The notes beneath the pieces are model-generated. The model was not told the origin of the DNA, made no database searches, and worked only from the letters and a program-made list of their open reading frames with translations. Positions 34,264 to 44,062 of a stretch of DNA of 64,000 nt are shown one piece after another. The DNA comes from Aldehydirespirator sp965219165 (GTDB lineage Bacteria > Actinomycetota > Acidimicrobiia > Acidimicrobiales > Aldehydirespiratoraceae): the NCBI GenBank assembly GCA_965219165.1, contig CBDCMW010000002.1:2232001-2296000 (forward strand), written 5' to 3'. Each line of letters begins with the position of its first letter. Position 1 is the stretch's first letter. Made by a program: the position numbers and the translations under genes.

Positions 34264-37200
34264 ATTTCTTCGGCTTTGGCTGGGGGCACGACGAAGGTGC
34301 CCGGGGTGGTGGCCCGGACGACGTAGCTGTATTCATGGGTGCCGGCCCGCAGGTACGACGAGAAGGCCTCGGCACGATCGTCGCGGAGGTTCTGGTGCTC
34401 GTACCAAGTCCACCACCACCATGAATCGGCGGCCCCGCCGCGGCGGGCGTCGATCTCGCCGGTCACCGCCAGTGCCGGGTTGAGCGACTCGAAGCCTGCG
34501 GGCATGGGATCGACCAGCGCCATGTTGGTGCGTCGGCTGTCGTTGACCATGGTCACGTTGACCCGCACCTGGGCCCCGGCCAGCACATGCCAGACATCGT
34601 CGTCGTCGAGCCACACATCGCCGGGATCGTCGACTGCCTCGTAGCTGCGCTGCACCACGAAGCCCCGGTCCAGAGGATCCAGGTTGAGGTCGTCGGGGGC
34701 GTAGCGAAGACCGAGGCGGTAGTAGAGGCGGCCTTCTCCGTCCTTCTCGACGATGAGATCGGAGTCGCCCACTGCCAGCAGCTCCGCCATCGGGACCAGC
34801 GTCAGGGCGCGATCGGTGCTGCGCCCGGAGAACTGGTGCTGCGCGGCGTAGAGGTCGCCGAGCCACACCCGGGCAACAAAGTCGGGATCGGTCGCCTCGA
34901 AGGCGGCGAAGTAACGGTTCAGGGCCAGCAGGATGAACGAGTTCTCCTGGACGTTGTTCCAGCGTCCCTTGACCCGGTTGGCCAACAGTCCAGCCACGAC
35001 CTTGGCAACGAGATCCGACTCGGGAGCCATCGTGATCAGAGCATCGAGCACGATGGCGTCGGTGCGGCGGTTGGAATGCAGTAGCAGATAGGCGTCTTCG
35101 CCGTAGTCCGTGACGAATGCGGCTGCCCCCGCGGACTCGACGACTCGGTTGTTGAGGACCCGCTCGATACTGGCTTCGACGGCGTCGTCGTCGACTACCG
35201 GCCAAATCCAGGCGAGGGCATCCGACTCCAGATCCGTGCCCCGGCGTTCCCAGAGGGCGAGGGCGGCGCGGGCGTCTCGATCCCCGCCCAGCGATCGGAC
35301 ATGAAGCGCGTAGGCCGACAGCATGTCGGTGCTTCGCTGGCTGTAGCCGGCCGGGATCCGGTCTTCGATGCTCTGCAGATACCAGTGCCCGCTGGCCATG
35401 ACGCCATCGGACACGGTGAAGCCCTCGTTCTGGGCGACTGTCAGAGCATGCATCGCCTGAATCGACTGGTACGGGCTCGAAGGACGGTTGCGCGACCACC
35501 ACCCGAAGCCGCCATCGCTGTTCTGGAGGGCCGACAGTTCGGCGATGTCGCGGCGCACGGCGGCGTCGAGTTCGTCGGGGCTGGCGAGACCCTCGGCCTC
35601 GAAGGCCCCGAGCACGTCGCGCAGCGCCGAGATGGCCAGGATGCGGCTGGCGTAGGCATCGGAGCTGGCGTACCGATAGTCGGAGAGGTACAGCACGGCG
35701 TCGGTCAGGGCCTGGAGCGCGGTCGATGAGGTGTTGATCTCGAGCCCACTTCATAGACGGTGCCGCCGGCCGTCGGCCCGGCGATGGTCATGGTGCGGCC
35801 GTGCACCGAGACCGTGGCGCCGGGGAGCTCTGGCGTTATGGAGATGTCGGCCGCATTGAGCGTCTCGGCATCCAGCGTGTTGTTGAACCAAACGGCGAGC
35901 GCACGCCCCGGCCGACACCCTTGATATGGGCAACTTGTGTCCTCCAGCCGCAGCGGCGCGTACGTATTGGCCTCCACAATCGACGAGTTGCCGCTGGTGT
36001 TCGGGCCCTCGGCCGACGGCACATGCGGGCCGACCTCGATCCGGATCGATGAGTCGGGCTCGAGCGGCGCCGCCGGGCGGAAAGCGACCCATGCGTCGTC
36101 GAGTGCATACCCGAGCAGGGAACTGATGTACTCATCGCCTTCGATCTCGGCAGCACCGGCAAGGCGGATCTGATGCTGTTCGCCATCGGCTGAGAACGTG
36201 ACGGCCTCAAGCGCCGCGGCAGGTTCGATCCGCTGATCGAAGGCGACGAGGAAGACCGGTCGGAGATCGAGCGAGTCGTGCTGGGGGATGAGCCACGCCA
36301 TGCTGGGCGCGGGGGTCTCGAACTCGACGCGAACGGCCTCGGCCAGTTCGCCGCCGGACTGCGACGTCGTCGGTGCGGGGACTTCGACCACATAGGAGGT
36401 CGCCATCGGCAAGCGGTCGAATATCTCCGGGTCGTGTTCGAAGCGGAGTGTGCGAGTGCCGATCCATTGCCAGCGCCCCGGCAACGACGGCGTGATCGTG
36501 ACTGGAATGTCGAGGTCGTCGAGTTGGCCGATGGTGGCGAGCGGCACCATCGGCTGGTTGAAGGTGACGCTGACGAAGGGAGCGATCCCCACATCACCCT
36601 CAGGCTGCACCCGCAGCACCGCCAGGGGTCCGGGATCGACATCGGTTGCGTCGATGTCCGGCCCGGCCGGGAACGGCCGATCAATGGTCTCGCCGGTGCG
36701 GGGCGGCGGCAGCGTCTCGGGCGGGCGGTTGAAGTCGGCTGCGTCGCTCTCGTCGTCGTCCCATGGCGGCAGTCGGTCGGTCACCGAGCGGATTTCCGCA
36801 GCATCGAGCGGACTGCCGTCTACTCGGCTCACCGCGGGCGAACTCAGACCGCCGATTGCATCGCCCTCGCTCAGGCGAACGGTCAAGACTGTTCCCCGCC
36901 CCGAACCGCCCAAACCGCGGGCCGAAGCTATGGGAGCAAGTGTGGGAGCGTGGCCGGACCGGTCGCCCTCGCCGCCAGGAGCAGGTGTGGAAGCGTGGCC
37001 GGACCGGTCGCTCTCGCCGCCGGGAGCAGTTGTGGGAGTGTTGCCGGACCGGTCGCTCTCGCCGCCGGGAGCAGTTGTGGGAGTGTTGCCGGACCGGTCG
37101 CCCGCTCCCGCTTCAGGGTCGCCATCGCCTGAGCAGGCGCTGGCCAGCAGCACAACAACGATTCCGACGATTAGGCAACGCCTCAAATGTTCCGGCATGG

Positions 37201-37378
37201 ATTGGCAGCCCTCCTAGTGCAGTCGGGAGGTTATGACGACGCAAGGCACGGATCAGTTCCCAGGATCTATGGGCACATCCGAACAGCACTGGGGTGCTCA
37301 CGCAACTCGGGACACCCAAGGGTGTCCAAGCGGGCGGTCCTGAGACAGACCCGGCCGCCGGCGACCCCCGGAAGCAAC
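34150..37378. repeat. segmental duplication, copy A (internally deleted)
   Basis: Nearly identical to 47053-53335 in the same orientation, apart from an internal deletion of about 3.1 kb. Left edge TTCGACAGCAAACGCG (also in the toxin gene at 54127); right edge CCCCCGGAAGCAAC. The edge sequence derives from the toxin gene and also flanks copy B, so copy B (or a common ancestor) is the likely source. Confidence 0.9.
34200..37198 (-). pseudogene. alpha-2-macroglobulin-like lipoprotein, deletion-broken copy
   Basis: The N-terminal part (37198 down to about 35750) encodes the lipoprotein signal (lipobox LLASAC), the repeat linker and the first Ig-like domains; the C-terminal part (35696 to 34200) encodes the terminal helical and receptor-like domains. 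Compared with the intact gene at 47102-53155, about 3.1 kb between them is missing: the sequence jumps from the codons after TYEV/VYEV straight to ATC-TCG-AGC-like bases at about 35750. The jump changes frame, so a stop follows after GSRSTPHRPRSRP. A promoter and start remain, so a short lipidated N-terminal peptide could still be made. The linker has four units of the 45-bp repeat against three in the intact copy. Confidence 0.9.
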
Positions 37379-37403
37379 GTTAGAACTTTGGCCGATCTCA
37401 GAG

Positions 37404-37586
37404 TTATCCACAGGTGGGCCTACCGAGGTGCATCCCGTCGATGGGCGAGGCGTTAGCGAACGTCTCGACCGAGATGCTGGCGGTAGCCTCGCCGTCGATC
37501 AGGTTCAGCACGGGCTCGGCCGCGAAGCGAGCCAGGTGCCGTCCAGCGGCGGCAACGTTCTCCTCGAAGCTGGCTGCGGTTGCCAT
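37404..37586 (-). pseudogene. HpaE-like aldehyde dehydrogenase, N-terminal fragment
   Basis: A 60-residue frame containing RFAAEPVLNLIDGEATASIS then VETFANASPIDGMHLGR, the N-terminal start of 5-carboxymethyl-2-hydroxymuconate-semialdehyde dehydrogenase. It stops after about 50 residues where the sequence changes to a TTATCCACA-containing repeat tail (37404-37412). The cofactor and catalytic parts are missing. Confidence 0.7.
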
Positions 37587-37616
37587 TTGCGTCTCCTGTC
37601 GGCGCCGGTTGCGAGG

Positions 37617-38009
37617 CTATGGGCTGTCGGACTGGGCGAGATGGGTACGGATGTGGTTGCGGTTGATGCGCAGCGCCGGGTCGATCAGCTGGACCTCAGC
37701 GCTGATGGCGACCGGATGGTCGGGCTGAAGCGGAGCCAGCACCTCGTCGACGGTATCGATGAGCCGGGTCAGGAAACGCTGGACTATCTCAGGTTCCCGG
37801 CCGGGTCCGATGCGAGCCGTCAGGCACACGAACCCGTAGGAAGGGTCGCCGTCGGCGATTCGGTAGTGGTCGCGGGGCGCGGCTCGGGTGCGCAACCCGC
37901 CCAAGGCGGGGAGACCGTCGTCGAGGGCGGCGGTGTGCACCGCGGCCAGCAGCGCGTCGGTGTCGATGAGGTCGGCCAGATTGGCCGAGTATTCGATGAT
38001 GATGTGAGG
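37617..38009 (-). CDS. 5-carboxymethyl-2-hydroxymuconate isomerase-like, start lost
   Basis: The body matches CHMI (HpaF): PHIIIEYSANLADLIDTDAL, LRTRAAPRDHYRIADGD, YGFVCLTARIGPGRE and ISAEVQLIDPALRINRNHI. The family normally begins MPHIIIEY, with the N-terminal Pro after Met removal as the catalytic residue. Here PHIIIEY is preceded by GAG-CAT in frame, not by ATG, and the preceding bases belong to a helicase gene. The native start is therefore gone, and with it the free N-terminal Pro. An upstream in-frame start could give an extended, probably inactive protein. In homoprotocatechuate degradation it would act after the ring-cleavage and semialdehyde steps. Confidence 0.75.
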   Translation of the reverse strand, partial: PHIIIEYSANLADLIDTDALLAAVHTAALDDGLPALGGLRTRAAPRDHYRIADGDPSYGFVCLTARIGPGREPEIVQRFLTRLIDTVDEVLAPLQPDHPVAISAEVQLIDPALRINRNHIRTHLAQSDSP

Positions 38010-38018
38010 ATGCTCGCG

Positions 38019-38738
38019 TTGCGCCCACTGTGATGTCGACGATCCTGGGGTCAACCGGCTGGTAGGGGCTCTCGTCCAGGGCCTGGCGGAGCGGGAAGTA
38101 GTAGACGAGCTTGCCAGGGATACGACGACGGTCCCGGCGCTGGGGGGTCGCCGTGAGAAGCACTGACTTGCCGGAGAAGTGCTCCAGAATCGATAGCCAC
38201 GTCGACGCAGGGGCGTGGGGGGCCTCATCGACTACGACTAGGTCAAAAAGATCCGTGGGTGGTGGATTCGTATCGAAGTGGGAAGGACTGATCAATGCAA
38301 TAAGCCCGACCACCACATCAGCCTCGTCGAACCGTGACCAGTTCGAGTCTCTCCCGCCTCGACCACTACCGGCCCGGCATCGGCGGGCATCTCGAGAGCG
38401 CCAATCTCACGGAGGGTGTCCTGGCTCCGGAAGTGCGCAACCGTCTGGCGTCGCAGCTCCTGACTTGGGACAACGACGAGCGTTCGCCTCGCGCCGGCAA
38501 GGAAGGGGCTTGCCAACGCGATTGCCGTCTTTCCCACTCCAGTTGGCACCGACACAAGCGGAGAATCAGCACCAACGAGACTCCACTGGGCTACGGCGGC
38601 CCCCAGCGCAGCGAACTGTGGTCGACGCCACGACGGAGAACCCTCAGCTCGGAAGAGCTGAAATGATGCAGCATCGGTCGAGCTGTAGAACCCCGTCACG
38701 GCATGATCTCCTTTTGGACAGTGCGCAACGTCGGCCAC
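38019..38738 (-). pseudogene. DEAD/DEAH-box helicase, broken
   Basis: An N-terminal piece (38738 to about 38310) has SPLVSVPTGVGKTAIALASP (Walker A, motif I) and RTLVVVPSQELRRQ (motif Ia). A second frame (38316 to 38019) continues with LFDLVVVDEAPHAPASTW (motif II, DEAP/H) and SVLLTATPQRRDRR (motif III). The frame switch near 38320 is a frameshift, and the second half of the helicase is replaced by the isomerase gene. It is not functional. Confidence 0.75.
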
Positions 38739-38739
38739 G

Positions 38740-39215
38740 CCGCGCCAAGCAGTACGACTCTGCTCAGGACGACCGAGCTGTCTCCGGCGACATGGCTGTC
38801 GAGCGCTCCATCGTCTGGAACGCTCGACGGTGCCGGGACACCTGACGGATCGGGGCTCACTACTCCGCCACCGCAGGGGCCGTTAGTGACGAGCGTGTGA
38901 CCCACCCAAGAGCGAATTGAACCCCACAGGGGACGGAGGGGGGACTTGAACTCACCTCCCCGTCACGGCATCTAGCGGCGTCCTGCGGCAACAAGCGGCG
39001 TAGAGCGGCAACTAGCGCAGGCAAGAACCGCTCCCTTCCGCTGAATGCCGCTCAACAGCGCTGCCTGCCATTAGCAAACCATTTGCAGAGCGACACCCCT
39101 GACCCGGCTGTCACCACGCGGTCTCTCTGGGCCGTGCTGAGGTGCCCCCCCGGGGTGACGCCGACGACCGAGCAGATCACCGACGATTGCCTCCCCTGGC
39201 GATGTCTCTTGGCCG
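38740..39215. other. intergenic stretch with short repeats, no gene
   Basis: No coding frame recognised. At about 38930-38960, GGGGGACTTGAACTCACC reads on the minus strand like the 3' part of a tRNA (TTCAAGT loop and a G/C-rich stem), but the stem is imperfect. Next to it, 38971-39020 holds several AGCGGC-(N)-GCGGCAAC-like short repeats. This looks like an old integration point; no intact tRNA is present. Confidence 0.4.
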
Positions 39216-39518
39216 TTAGGCGAAGTCGTCGATGCCGTCGATCAGAACGTGGTGGCTGATCGAACCAGCCTGGCGGGCTTTGAGGTGGGGCGCATAGGCG
39301 GGATCGTTCATGAACGCGAGCACGGCCTCTTTGGAGGGCCACTCGAGGATGATCCGCAGTGCCGGATCCTCCCCTTCCCCTTCGACACGCTCGTGGCCCG
39401 CCGTGCGGGCCAGTTACTTGCCACCGTGACCGGCGATGATCTCGCCGACCGGTTCGAGGTAGCCGGGGATCCAGTCTTCGCTGGTCGGCGTGACCTCGAG
39501 TACGGAGTAAGTCGTCAT
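39216..39518 (-). pseudogene. DUF1330 protein with an in-frame TAA
   Basis: On the minus strand the frame runs from ATG 39518 (MTTYSVLEVTPTSEDW) to TAA 39216, 100 codons, with a single TAA at 39414-39416. The codon lies after IIAGHGGK and before LARTAGHERVEG, where the family has Tyr (HGGKYLAR); one base change from TAC or TAT would cause it. Sequence on both sides stays family-like (RIILEWPSKEAVLAFMND). It is the last gene of the acetoin-type operon, after the lipoyl protein. Truncation would leave about 34 residues; it could instead be a sequencing error. Confidence 0.8.
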
Positions 39519-39548
39519 TGGCTGTTTCCTTTCTTCATTCGGGTGACG

Positions 39549-39788
39549 TCAGGAGTCGATGCGGGCCAGCAAGGCGCCTTGGGTGATGGGGACACCGTCG
39601 GGCACGAACTGGTACATGACGCCCGCTACCGGGGCTTCGACGTCTTGGGATGCTTTGTCGACCTGGACTTCGGCGATGACCTGGCCGGCGACCACCTGCT
39701 CGCCATGGTTGACGAACCAGGTTCCGACGACGCCTTCGGCGGTGGGGTCCTGTTCCGACATGATCGGGAACGGGACCTCGGTGATCAC
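39549..39788 (-). CDS. free-standing lipoyl-domain protein
   Basis: A 79-residue biotinyl/lipoyl domain: EVPFPIMSEQDPTAEGVVGT, then EVQVDKASQDVEAPVAG with the lipoyl-lysine in VDKAS, and a C-terminal LLARIDS. It corresponds to the first domain of an E2 acyltransferase, but the peripheral-subunit-binding and catalytic domains are absent. The start overlaps the E1 beta stop (39785-39788), so it is translationally coupled. It may carry the acyl group for an E2 core encoded elsewhere. Confidence 0.85.
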   Translation of the reverse strand: MITEVPFPIMSEQDPTAEGVVGTWFVNHGEQVVAGQVIAEVQVDKASQDVEAPVAGVMYQFVPDGVPITQGALLARIDS

Positions 39789-40807
39789 GACATCAGGTCC
39801 TTGGCCGCAGCGGCGATCCTTTCGCGCGTGGGCAGGATCCCGTACTCGAGCGAGCGAGCATACGGAATGGGGACATCGGGCACGGCAAGACGGGACACCG
39901 GCTTGGTCAGCATCGTCGGGTCGGTCTCGGCCACGATGGCTGCGATCTCGCCCGTAAGCCCGAAGCTCTTGTAGTCCTCGTCGACGACCAGCAACTTGCC
40001 GGTCTTCGCCACCGATTCCAACACGGTCTGGCGATCGAGAGGTACGAGGCTTCGCAGATCGACGACCTCCAGGCTGATGCCCTCGCCTTCGAGCTCCTCG
40101 GCAACGTCGAGGCTGTGCTGCACCGACAGCGAGAGCGTGACGAGGGTGACATCGCTGCCTTCGCGTGCGATGGCGGCCTCACCGATCGGGACGGTGAACG
40201 CTTCTTCGGGGACGTGGGCGACCGAGCGCGGGTTCTTCTCCATCCACACCAGGCCCTGAGCGCCCTTGTGGAAGAGGTAGACGACCGGGTTGTCGTCGCG
40301 GATGGCCGAGGTCATCAGACCCTTGGCGTCGTAGGGATTGGAAGGCACGACCACCTTCATCCCCGGGAGATGGGCGAACGTCCCCCAGAGGCACTGGGAG
40401 TGTTGCGCGGCGTCGGAGTAGCCGGCGCCCGTGGCGGACATGAGCACCATCGGCACGTTCACTGCGCCACCGGACTCGTAGTGGATCTTCGCCATGTGGT
40501 TGCTGATCTGGTCCATGCAGACGCCGTAGAAGTCGACGAACATGAGCTCGACGACGGGGCGGAGCCCTTCCACTGCGGCGCCGATGCCGGCACCGATGAA
40601 GCCGGTCTCCGAGATCGGGGTGTCCATCACCCGCTCGGGTCCGAATTCGCCGAACAGGTCGGTGGTGGATCCGAAGATCCCGCCATAGGCGCCGACGTCT
40701 TCGCCCATGACGAACACGTCGGGGTCGGCACGCATCTCGAGACCGATGGCTTCCGCCATTGCCTTGGCCGTGGTGATCCGGCGGGTGGGTGTCTCAGTCG
40801 TGGTCAT
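39785..40807 (-). CDS. acoB: acetoin/pyruvate dehydrogenase E1 component, beta subunit
   Basis: A 340-residue transketolase-like E1 beta: MGEDVGAYGGIFGSTTDLFG, DTPISETGFIGAGIGAA, ELMFVDFYGVCMDQI and the C-terminal LDRQTVLESVAKTGKLLVVD. With the alpha subunit it forms the TPP site of a 2-oxo-acid or acetoin dehydrogenase complex that cleaves acetoin or decarboxylates pyruvate onto a lipoyl arm. The neighbouring acoX favours acetoin. The ATG at 40807 is 29 bp after the alpha gene's stop in the operon direction. Confidence 0.9.
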   Translation of the reverse strand: MTTTETPTRRITTAKAMAEAIGLEMRADPDVFVMGEDVGAYGGIFGSTTDLFGEFGPERVMDTPISETGFIGAGIGAAVEGLRPVVELMFVDFYGVCMDQISNHMAKIHYESGGAVNVPMVLMSATGAGYSDAAQHSQCLWGTFAHLPGMKVVVPSNPYDAKGLMTSAIRDDNPVVYLFHKGAQGLVWMEKNPRSVAHVPEEAFTVPIGEAAIAREGSDVTLVTLSLSVQHSLDVAEELEGEGISLEVVDLRSLVPLDRQTVLESVAKTGKLLVVDEDYKSFGLTGEIAAIVAETDPTMLTKPVSRLAVPDVPIPYARSLEYGILPTRERIAAAAKDLMS

Positions 40808-40835
40808 TGCGTTGTTCTCCTGTCGGTCTGGTTGC

Positions 40836-41813
40836 TCAGGCGAAGACGTGCAGCAGGGCGTCTTCGGGGGCGGGAATGGGGCTGGCGACCGCGAATTGGA
40901 TTGCGGCGTCGGCGTCGGCGTCGGCGGCTCCTTTGATGTCGTCGATCTGCGCCTCGGCCAGGTCGCCCGACTCGACGAGTGCGGCGGCGTAGCGGGGAAT
41001 GGGGTCGCGTTCGTCGACGGTGTCGAGATCGGCTCCTCGGTAGGCCTGCGCGTCGCCCTCGAAGTGCCCCCAGAGCCGCAGGGTGTGGATCTCGATCAAG
41101 CTCGGACCCTCTCCGGCCCGGGCCCGGTCGATGGCGGCACCGGCGGCCTCGAAGACTGCTTCGACATCGTTGTCCTCGACCCGCACGCCGGGGATGCCAT
41201 AGCCCGCCGCCCGATCGGCGTTGGAGTTGATGGCGGTCGACGCGGCGCGGGGAACCGAGATCGCCCAGTCGTTGTCCTCGATGACGAAGATGACCGGCAG
41301 GTTCCAAACCGCAGCAAGGTTGAGCGACTCGTGGAACGCTCCCTGGTTGGCCGCCCCTTCGCCGGCGACGGCGACGGCGACATTGTCGGTGCCGTTTCGC
41401 TTCATGGCGAGCGCTTGGCCACAGGCCACGGGGTAGCCCTGGGCGATGATCCCTGAGCAGGAGAAGTGGTTCTCCGGATCAAACAGGTGCATGTGACCGC
41501 CCTTGCCCTTGCACAGGCCGGTGGTGCGGCCGTAGATCTCAGCCGTCATGGCATTCATGTCGACGCCGTGAGCCAGCGCGAAGTGGTGAGGCCGGTGCGG
41601 CGCGGTGATGGCGTCCCCCTTCTTCATGTGAGCGCAAACGCCGACGGCGGCCGGTTCCTGTCCAGCCGAGAGATGCATTTCCCCCGGGATCAGACCGGCC
41701 CCGATGTCCCAGGCCGGCGCCTTGTCAGCGTGGTACTCCTGCAGGATTCGGGACTCGTATTGCCTGACGCGGACCATCTCGGTGTAAAGGTCGAGTCGGT
41801 TCAGTGTTTTCAC
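40836..41813 (-). CDS. acoA: acetoin/pyruvate dehydrogenase E1 component, alpha subunit
   Basis: A 325-residue E1 alpha. The TPP-binding motif is AVAGEGAANQGAFHESLNLA through IFVIEDN. The phosphate and His motifs are in HRPHHFALAHGVD and GGHMHLFD; the C-terminal RLWGHFEGD matches. It pairs with the beta subunit at 39785. The acoX frame before it runs 89 nt into this gene; the ATG at 41813 (MKTLNRLDLYTEMVRVRQ) is the usual start for the family. Confidence 0.9.
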   Translation of the reverse strand: MKTLNRLDLYTEMVRVRQYESRILQEYHADKAPAWDIGAGLIPGEMHLSAGQEPAAVGVCAHMKKGDAITAPHRPHHFALAHGVDMNAMTAEIYGRTTGLCKGKGGHMHLFDPENHFSCSGIIAQGYPVACGQALAMKRNGTDNVAVAVAGEGAANQGAFHESLNLAAVWNLPVIFVIEDNDWAISVPRAASTAINSNADRAAGYGIPGVRVEDNDVEAVFEAAGAAIDRARAGEGPSLIEIHTLRLWGHFEGDAQAYRGADLDTVDERDPIPRYAAALVESGDLAEAQIDDIKGAADADADAAIQFAVASPIPAPEDALLHVFA

Positions 41814-42909
41814 GTTGATACCTCCTTGGGTTCGGCTTGGTTGCGCCTACGGGCGTCGGGAGCGCCTCGTCACCGGGGCGAATTCCGCGGCCGACGACGC
41901 CAGCTGCCGCCAGATGACCGTGGGTGGCGGCGTGTTCGAGGGTTGTGGTCACATCGACGACGACGGGGCCGTCCGCACGCAGCGTGATCGCGGGACGATT
42001 GGCCGGTCCGAAGCGGAACATGCGTTCACCATCGATGGCGACGACACCGCCAGCGGCCCGCGCGACGACGGTCGAGTCGGGCTCGAGAACTGAGACAGAG
42101 CTGACGCCGACGGGCTCGACGAGTCCCGGCGCGATCGGTGCTCGCACGATGATGGCGACCGGCTCGCCGAGGACGAGTGCCAACCCCGTCGGGGAACGGC
42201 GCGGTGTCGGTTGCACGTGGCCGCCGATCGCCGACAGTCCGATGGCGTCGGGCTCAGCGAAACACACGAACAGCTCCGAGATCGACGTCGAATCCCACAG
42301 CGCACCGGCGCCGACACCGTCGCTGTCGGTGATGGCGACGTCGACCAGGGCTTCTTCGACACGATCGCCGCAGTGGACGATGAGCTTCTTCGCTCGGTAG
42401 GTGCCAGCCTGACGGCTGTGCGGGTTGGTGGCGACGAGCCCCGCCGCCAGCCCGGCGACGGTCGGTTCCACCGGTCGCGGGAAGGCGTTGTTGGTTCCGG
42501 TCGAGATCGAGACCAGCGGGACATCCGCCGATGCGGCCGCCACGACCCGGTTGGTTCCGTCGCCCCCGAGGACGACGATCGAGCCGACTCCCGCGTCGAC
42601 GATGGCTCTCGTGGCGGCGGTGGTATCGGCACTGGTCTGGGCGATGTCCTGGTCGACGAACTCCAGCGCAGGCCAACCCCCGGCGGATGCCCGTTCGGCG
42701 AGACGACCGAGGCCGTCCATGATGCCAGCCTGGTCGGCCATCGAGATGACCCGTTCCACACCGGTAGCGGCGAGACCGGCCAGTACTCGCTGGAGCCGGT
42801 TCAGCTTGTCGTGGGTGGTCACCGCGCCTCCGTGGGCGACGAGGCGGCGGATATCGCGTGCCGAGGCAGGATTGGCGATCAACCCGACTGTTGTCGTGGC
42901 TGTCTTCAC
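41725..42909 (-). CDS. acoX: AcoX-like ATP-NAD kinase-family protein
   Basis: An ATP-NAD/diacylglycerol-kinase-like protein of about 394 residues with the GGDGTNR motif and VGLIANPASARDIRRLVAHG at the N terminus, the pattern of AcoX. AcoX is encoded with acetoin dehydrogenases and is of uncertain function. The GTG at 42909 (VKTATTTVGLIANP) is preferred because GGGGGAGG lies upstream and the frame beyond is not conserved. The C-terminal 30 residues (NPRRYQRENTEPTRPLH) lie within the E1 alpha gene, an overlap of 89 nt, and do not look like family sequence, so the native stop was probably lost. Confidence 0.85.
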   Translation of the reverse strand: MKTATTTVGLIANPASARDIRRLVAHGGAVTTHDKLNRLQRVLAGLAATGVERVISMADQAGIMDGLGRLAERASAGGWPALEFVDQDIAQTSADTTAATRAIVDAGVGSIVVLGGDGTNRVVAAASADVPLVSISTGTNNAFPRPVEPTVAGLAAGLVATNPHSRQAGTYRAKKLIVHCGDRVEEALVDVAITDSDGVGAGALWDSTSISELFVCFAEPDAIGLSAIGGHVQPTPRRSPTGLALVLGEPVAIIVRAPIAPGLVEPVGVSSVSVLEPDSTVVARAAGGVVAIDGERMFRFGPANRPAITLRADGPVVVDVTTTLEHAATHGHLAAAGVVGRGIRPGDEALPTPVGATKPNPRRYQRENTEPTRPLHRDGPRQAIRVPNPAGVPR

Positions 42910-42996
42910 CCCGACCGCACCTCCCCCGGTGTACCGAAACCGATGTCGAGCCGCCCGAACGCTCCCCAGAGGTTCGAGCACCACGTCAAGGGTACA

Positions 42997-44048
42997 TCAC
43001 CTCGCGGAGGCCCTGTGTCTCAACATGAGACAGCCCTGAGACAGCCGCTGATCCACGATCGGACCGCGGTGGCTGATCGTGACTAGCCCGGCATCCACAG
43101 ACACCTCCACGGTCTCACCCGTGAGCCACACACCAACGGGATACGGCTGGGCTGCGAAGCTGATCTTGCCTACCGCGGAGACCTTGCGTGTCGTCGCCGC
43201 CTGCGTGGGGGTCTGTTTGGACTCAGCGGGACGGTCCTCGATGGCCAGGCGGAACCTCTCCCACGGCACGACGTCGCCGATCCCCTGGTGACGGCGTTCG
43301 AAGATCCCGTTCTCTCGACAGATCCGATCAAACAGCACCTCACCGCCCGCGCTGGGCCCGAACCGGCCCGTGAACACCTTCGCATTGTCAGTGAGGACCT
43401 GATCAGGCACTCCCCACGCCCGCATCGCCTTGCTCAGCGCGTCACACGTCGGGCGCGACGTCGCCCGCTCCACCACATGAGCCGACACTCCGAACCGCGA
43501 ATGGTCGTCGATCCCCTCACGATCGACGCCTTGGAGCCGCCAACCAGCATCACCCCGCCGACCACGTCCATCTGCCACAGCTCCATCGCCCTGCTGCGCT
43601 CCCAGCGCTTGTAATCGGATCTCTTCCGCCTCCTCGCCTCAGGCTGGATCAGCCCGTGACGCACCAGGCAGCGATACACCGAGGACCGCCCCGGCAACGG
43701 CTGAACACCCCGGGCCTCGAGTCCGAACAACAGCGTGCGCGGCCCCCACCCCGGATTCTCCCGCCGCAGCTGAACCACCAAAGCCTCCACCTCAGCTGGC
43801 ATCTGATGCGGACACCCATCAGGGCGCGGCGACTGATCCGCCAACCCCGCCAGACCCCTCGACGCATACCGCCTGAGCCACCGATGCACCGTCTGGCGCG
43901 TCACCCCGAACCGCAACGCCGTCGCGCAACACCTCCAACACCGCCCCATGCCGCTGCTCCACCACACCGAGCTCCACCAACACGACGACCCCCTCCCAAC
44001 AGGTGACGACCAGGCCGCCACACACTGAAGAGGGCTCAGCACCGCCAA
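42997..44048 (-). pseudogene. IS481-like transposase with two frameshifts
   Basis: Pieces in three frames make one IS481-type transposase: an N-terminal LVELGVVEQRHGAVLEVL, then RFGVTRQTVHRWLRRYASRG (HTH), LWQMDVVGGVMLVGGSKA (first DDE Asp) and, after a frameshift near 43540, GIDDHSRFGVSAHV, VPDQVLTDNAKVFTGRFG (second Asp) and ENGIFERRHQG. A second frameshift near 43925 breaks the start. The element lies just upstream of acoX. Confidence 0.85.
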
Positions 44049-44062
44049 ACGCGGACCATCCC

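Noticed and set aside
38703..38900. 65-codon plus-strand frame in the gap upstream of the helicase remnant
   Set aside because: Ser/Thr/Pro-rich, no start signal, no similarity recognised.
39414..39416. TAA in the DUF1330 gene taken as recoding
   Set aside because: Sec uses TGA and pyrrolysine TAG; no hairpin follows, and Tyr-to-TAA is a single-base change.
43434..43578. Frame change in the IS481-type transposase read as programmed frameshifting
   Set aside because: A second frameshift near 43925 breaks the start and no slippery heptamer was seen; decay is simpler.
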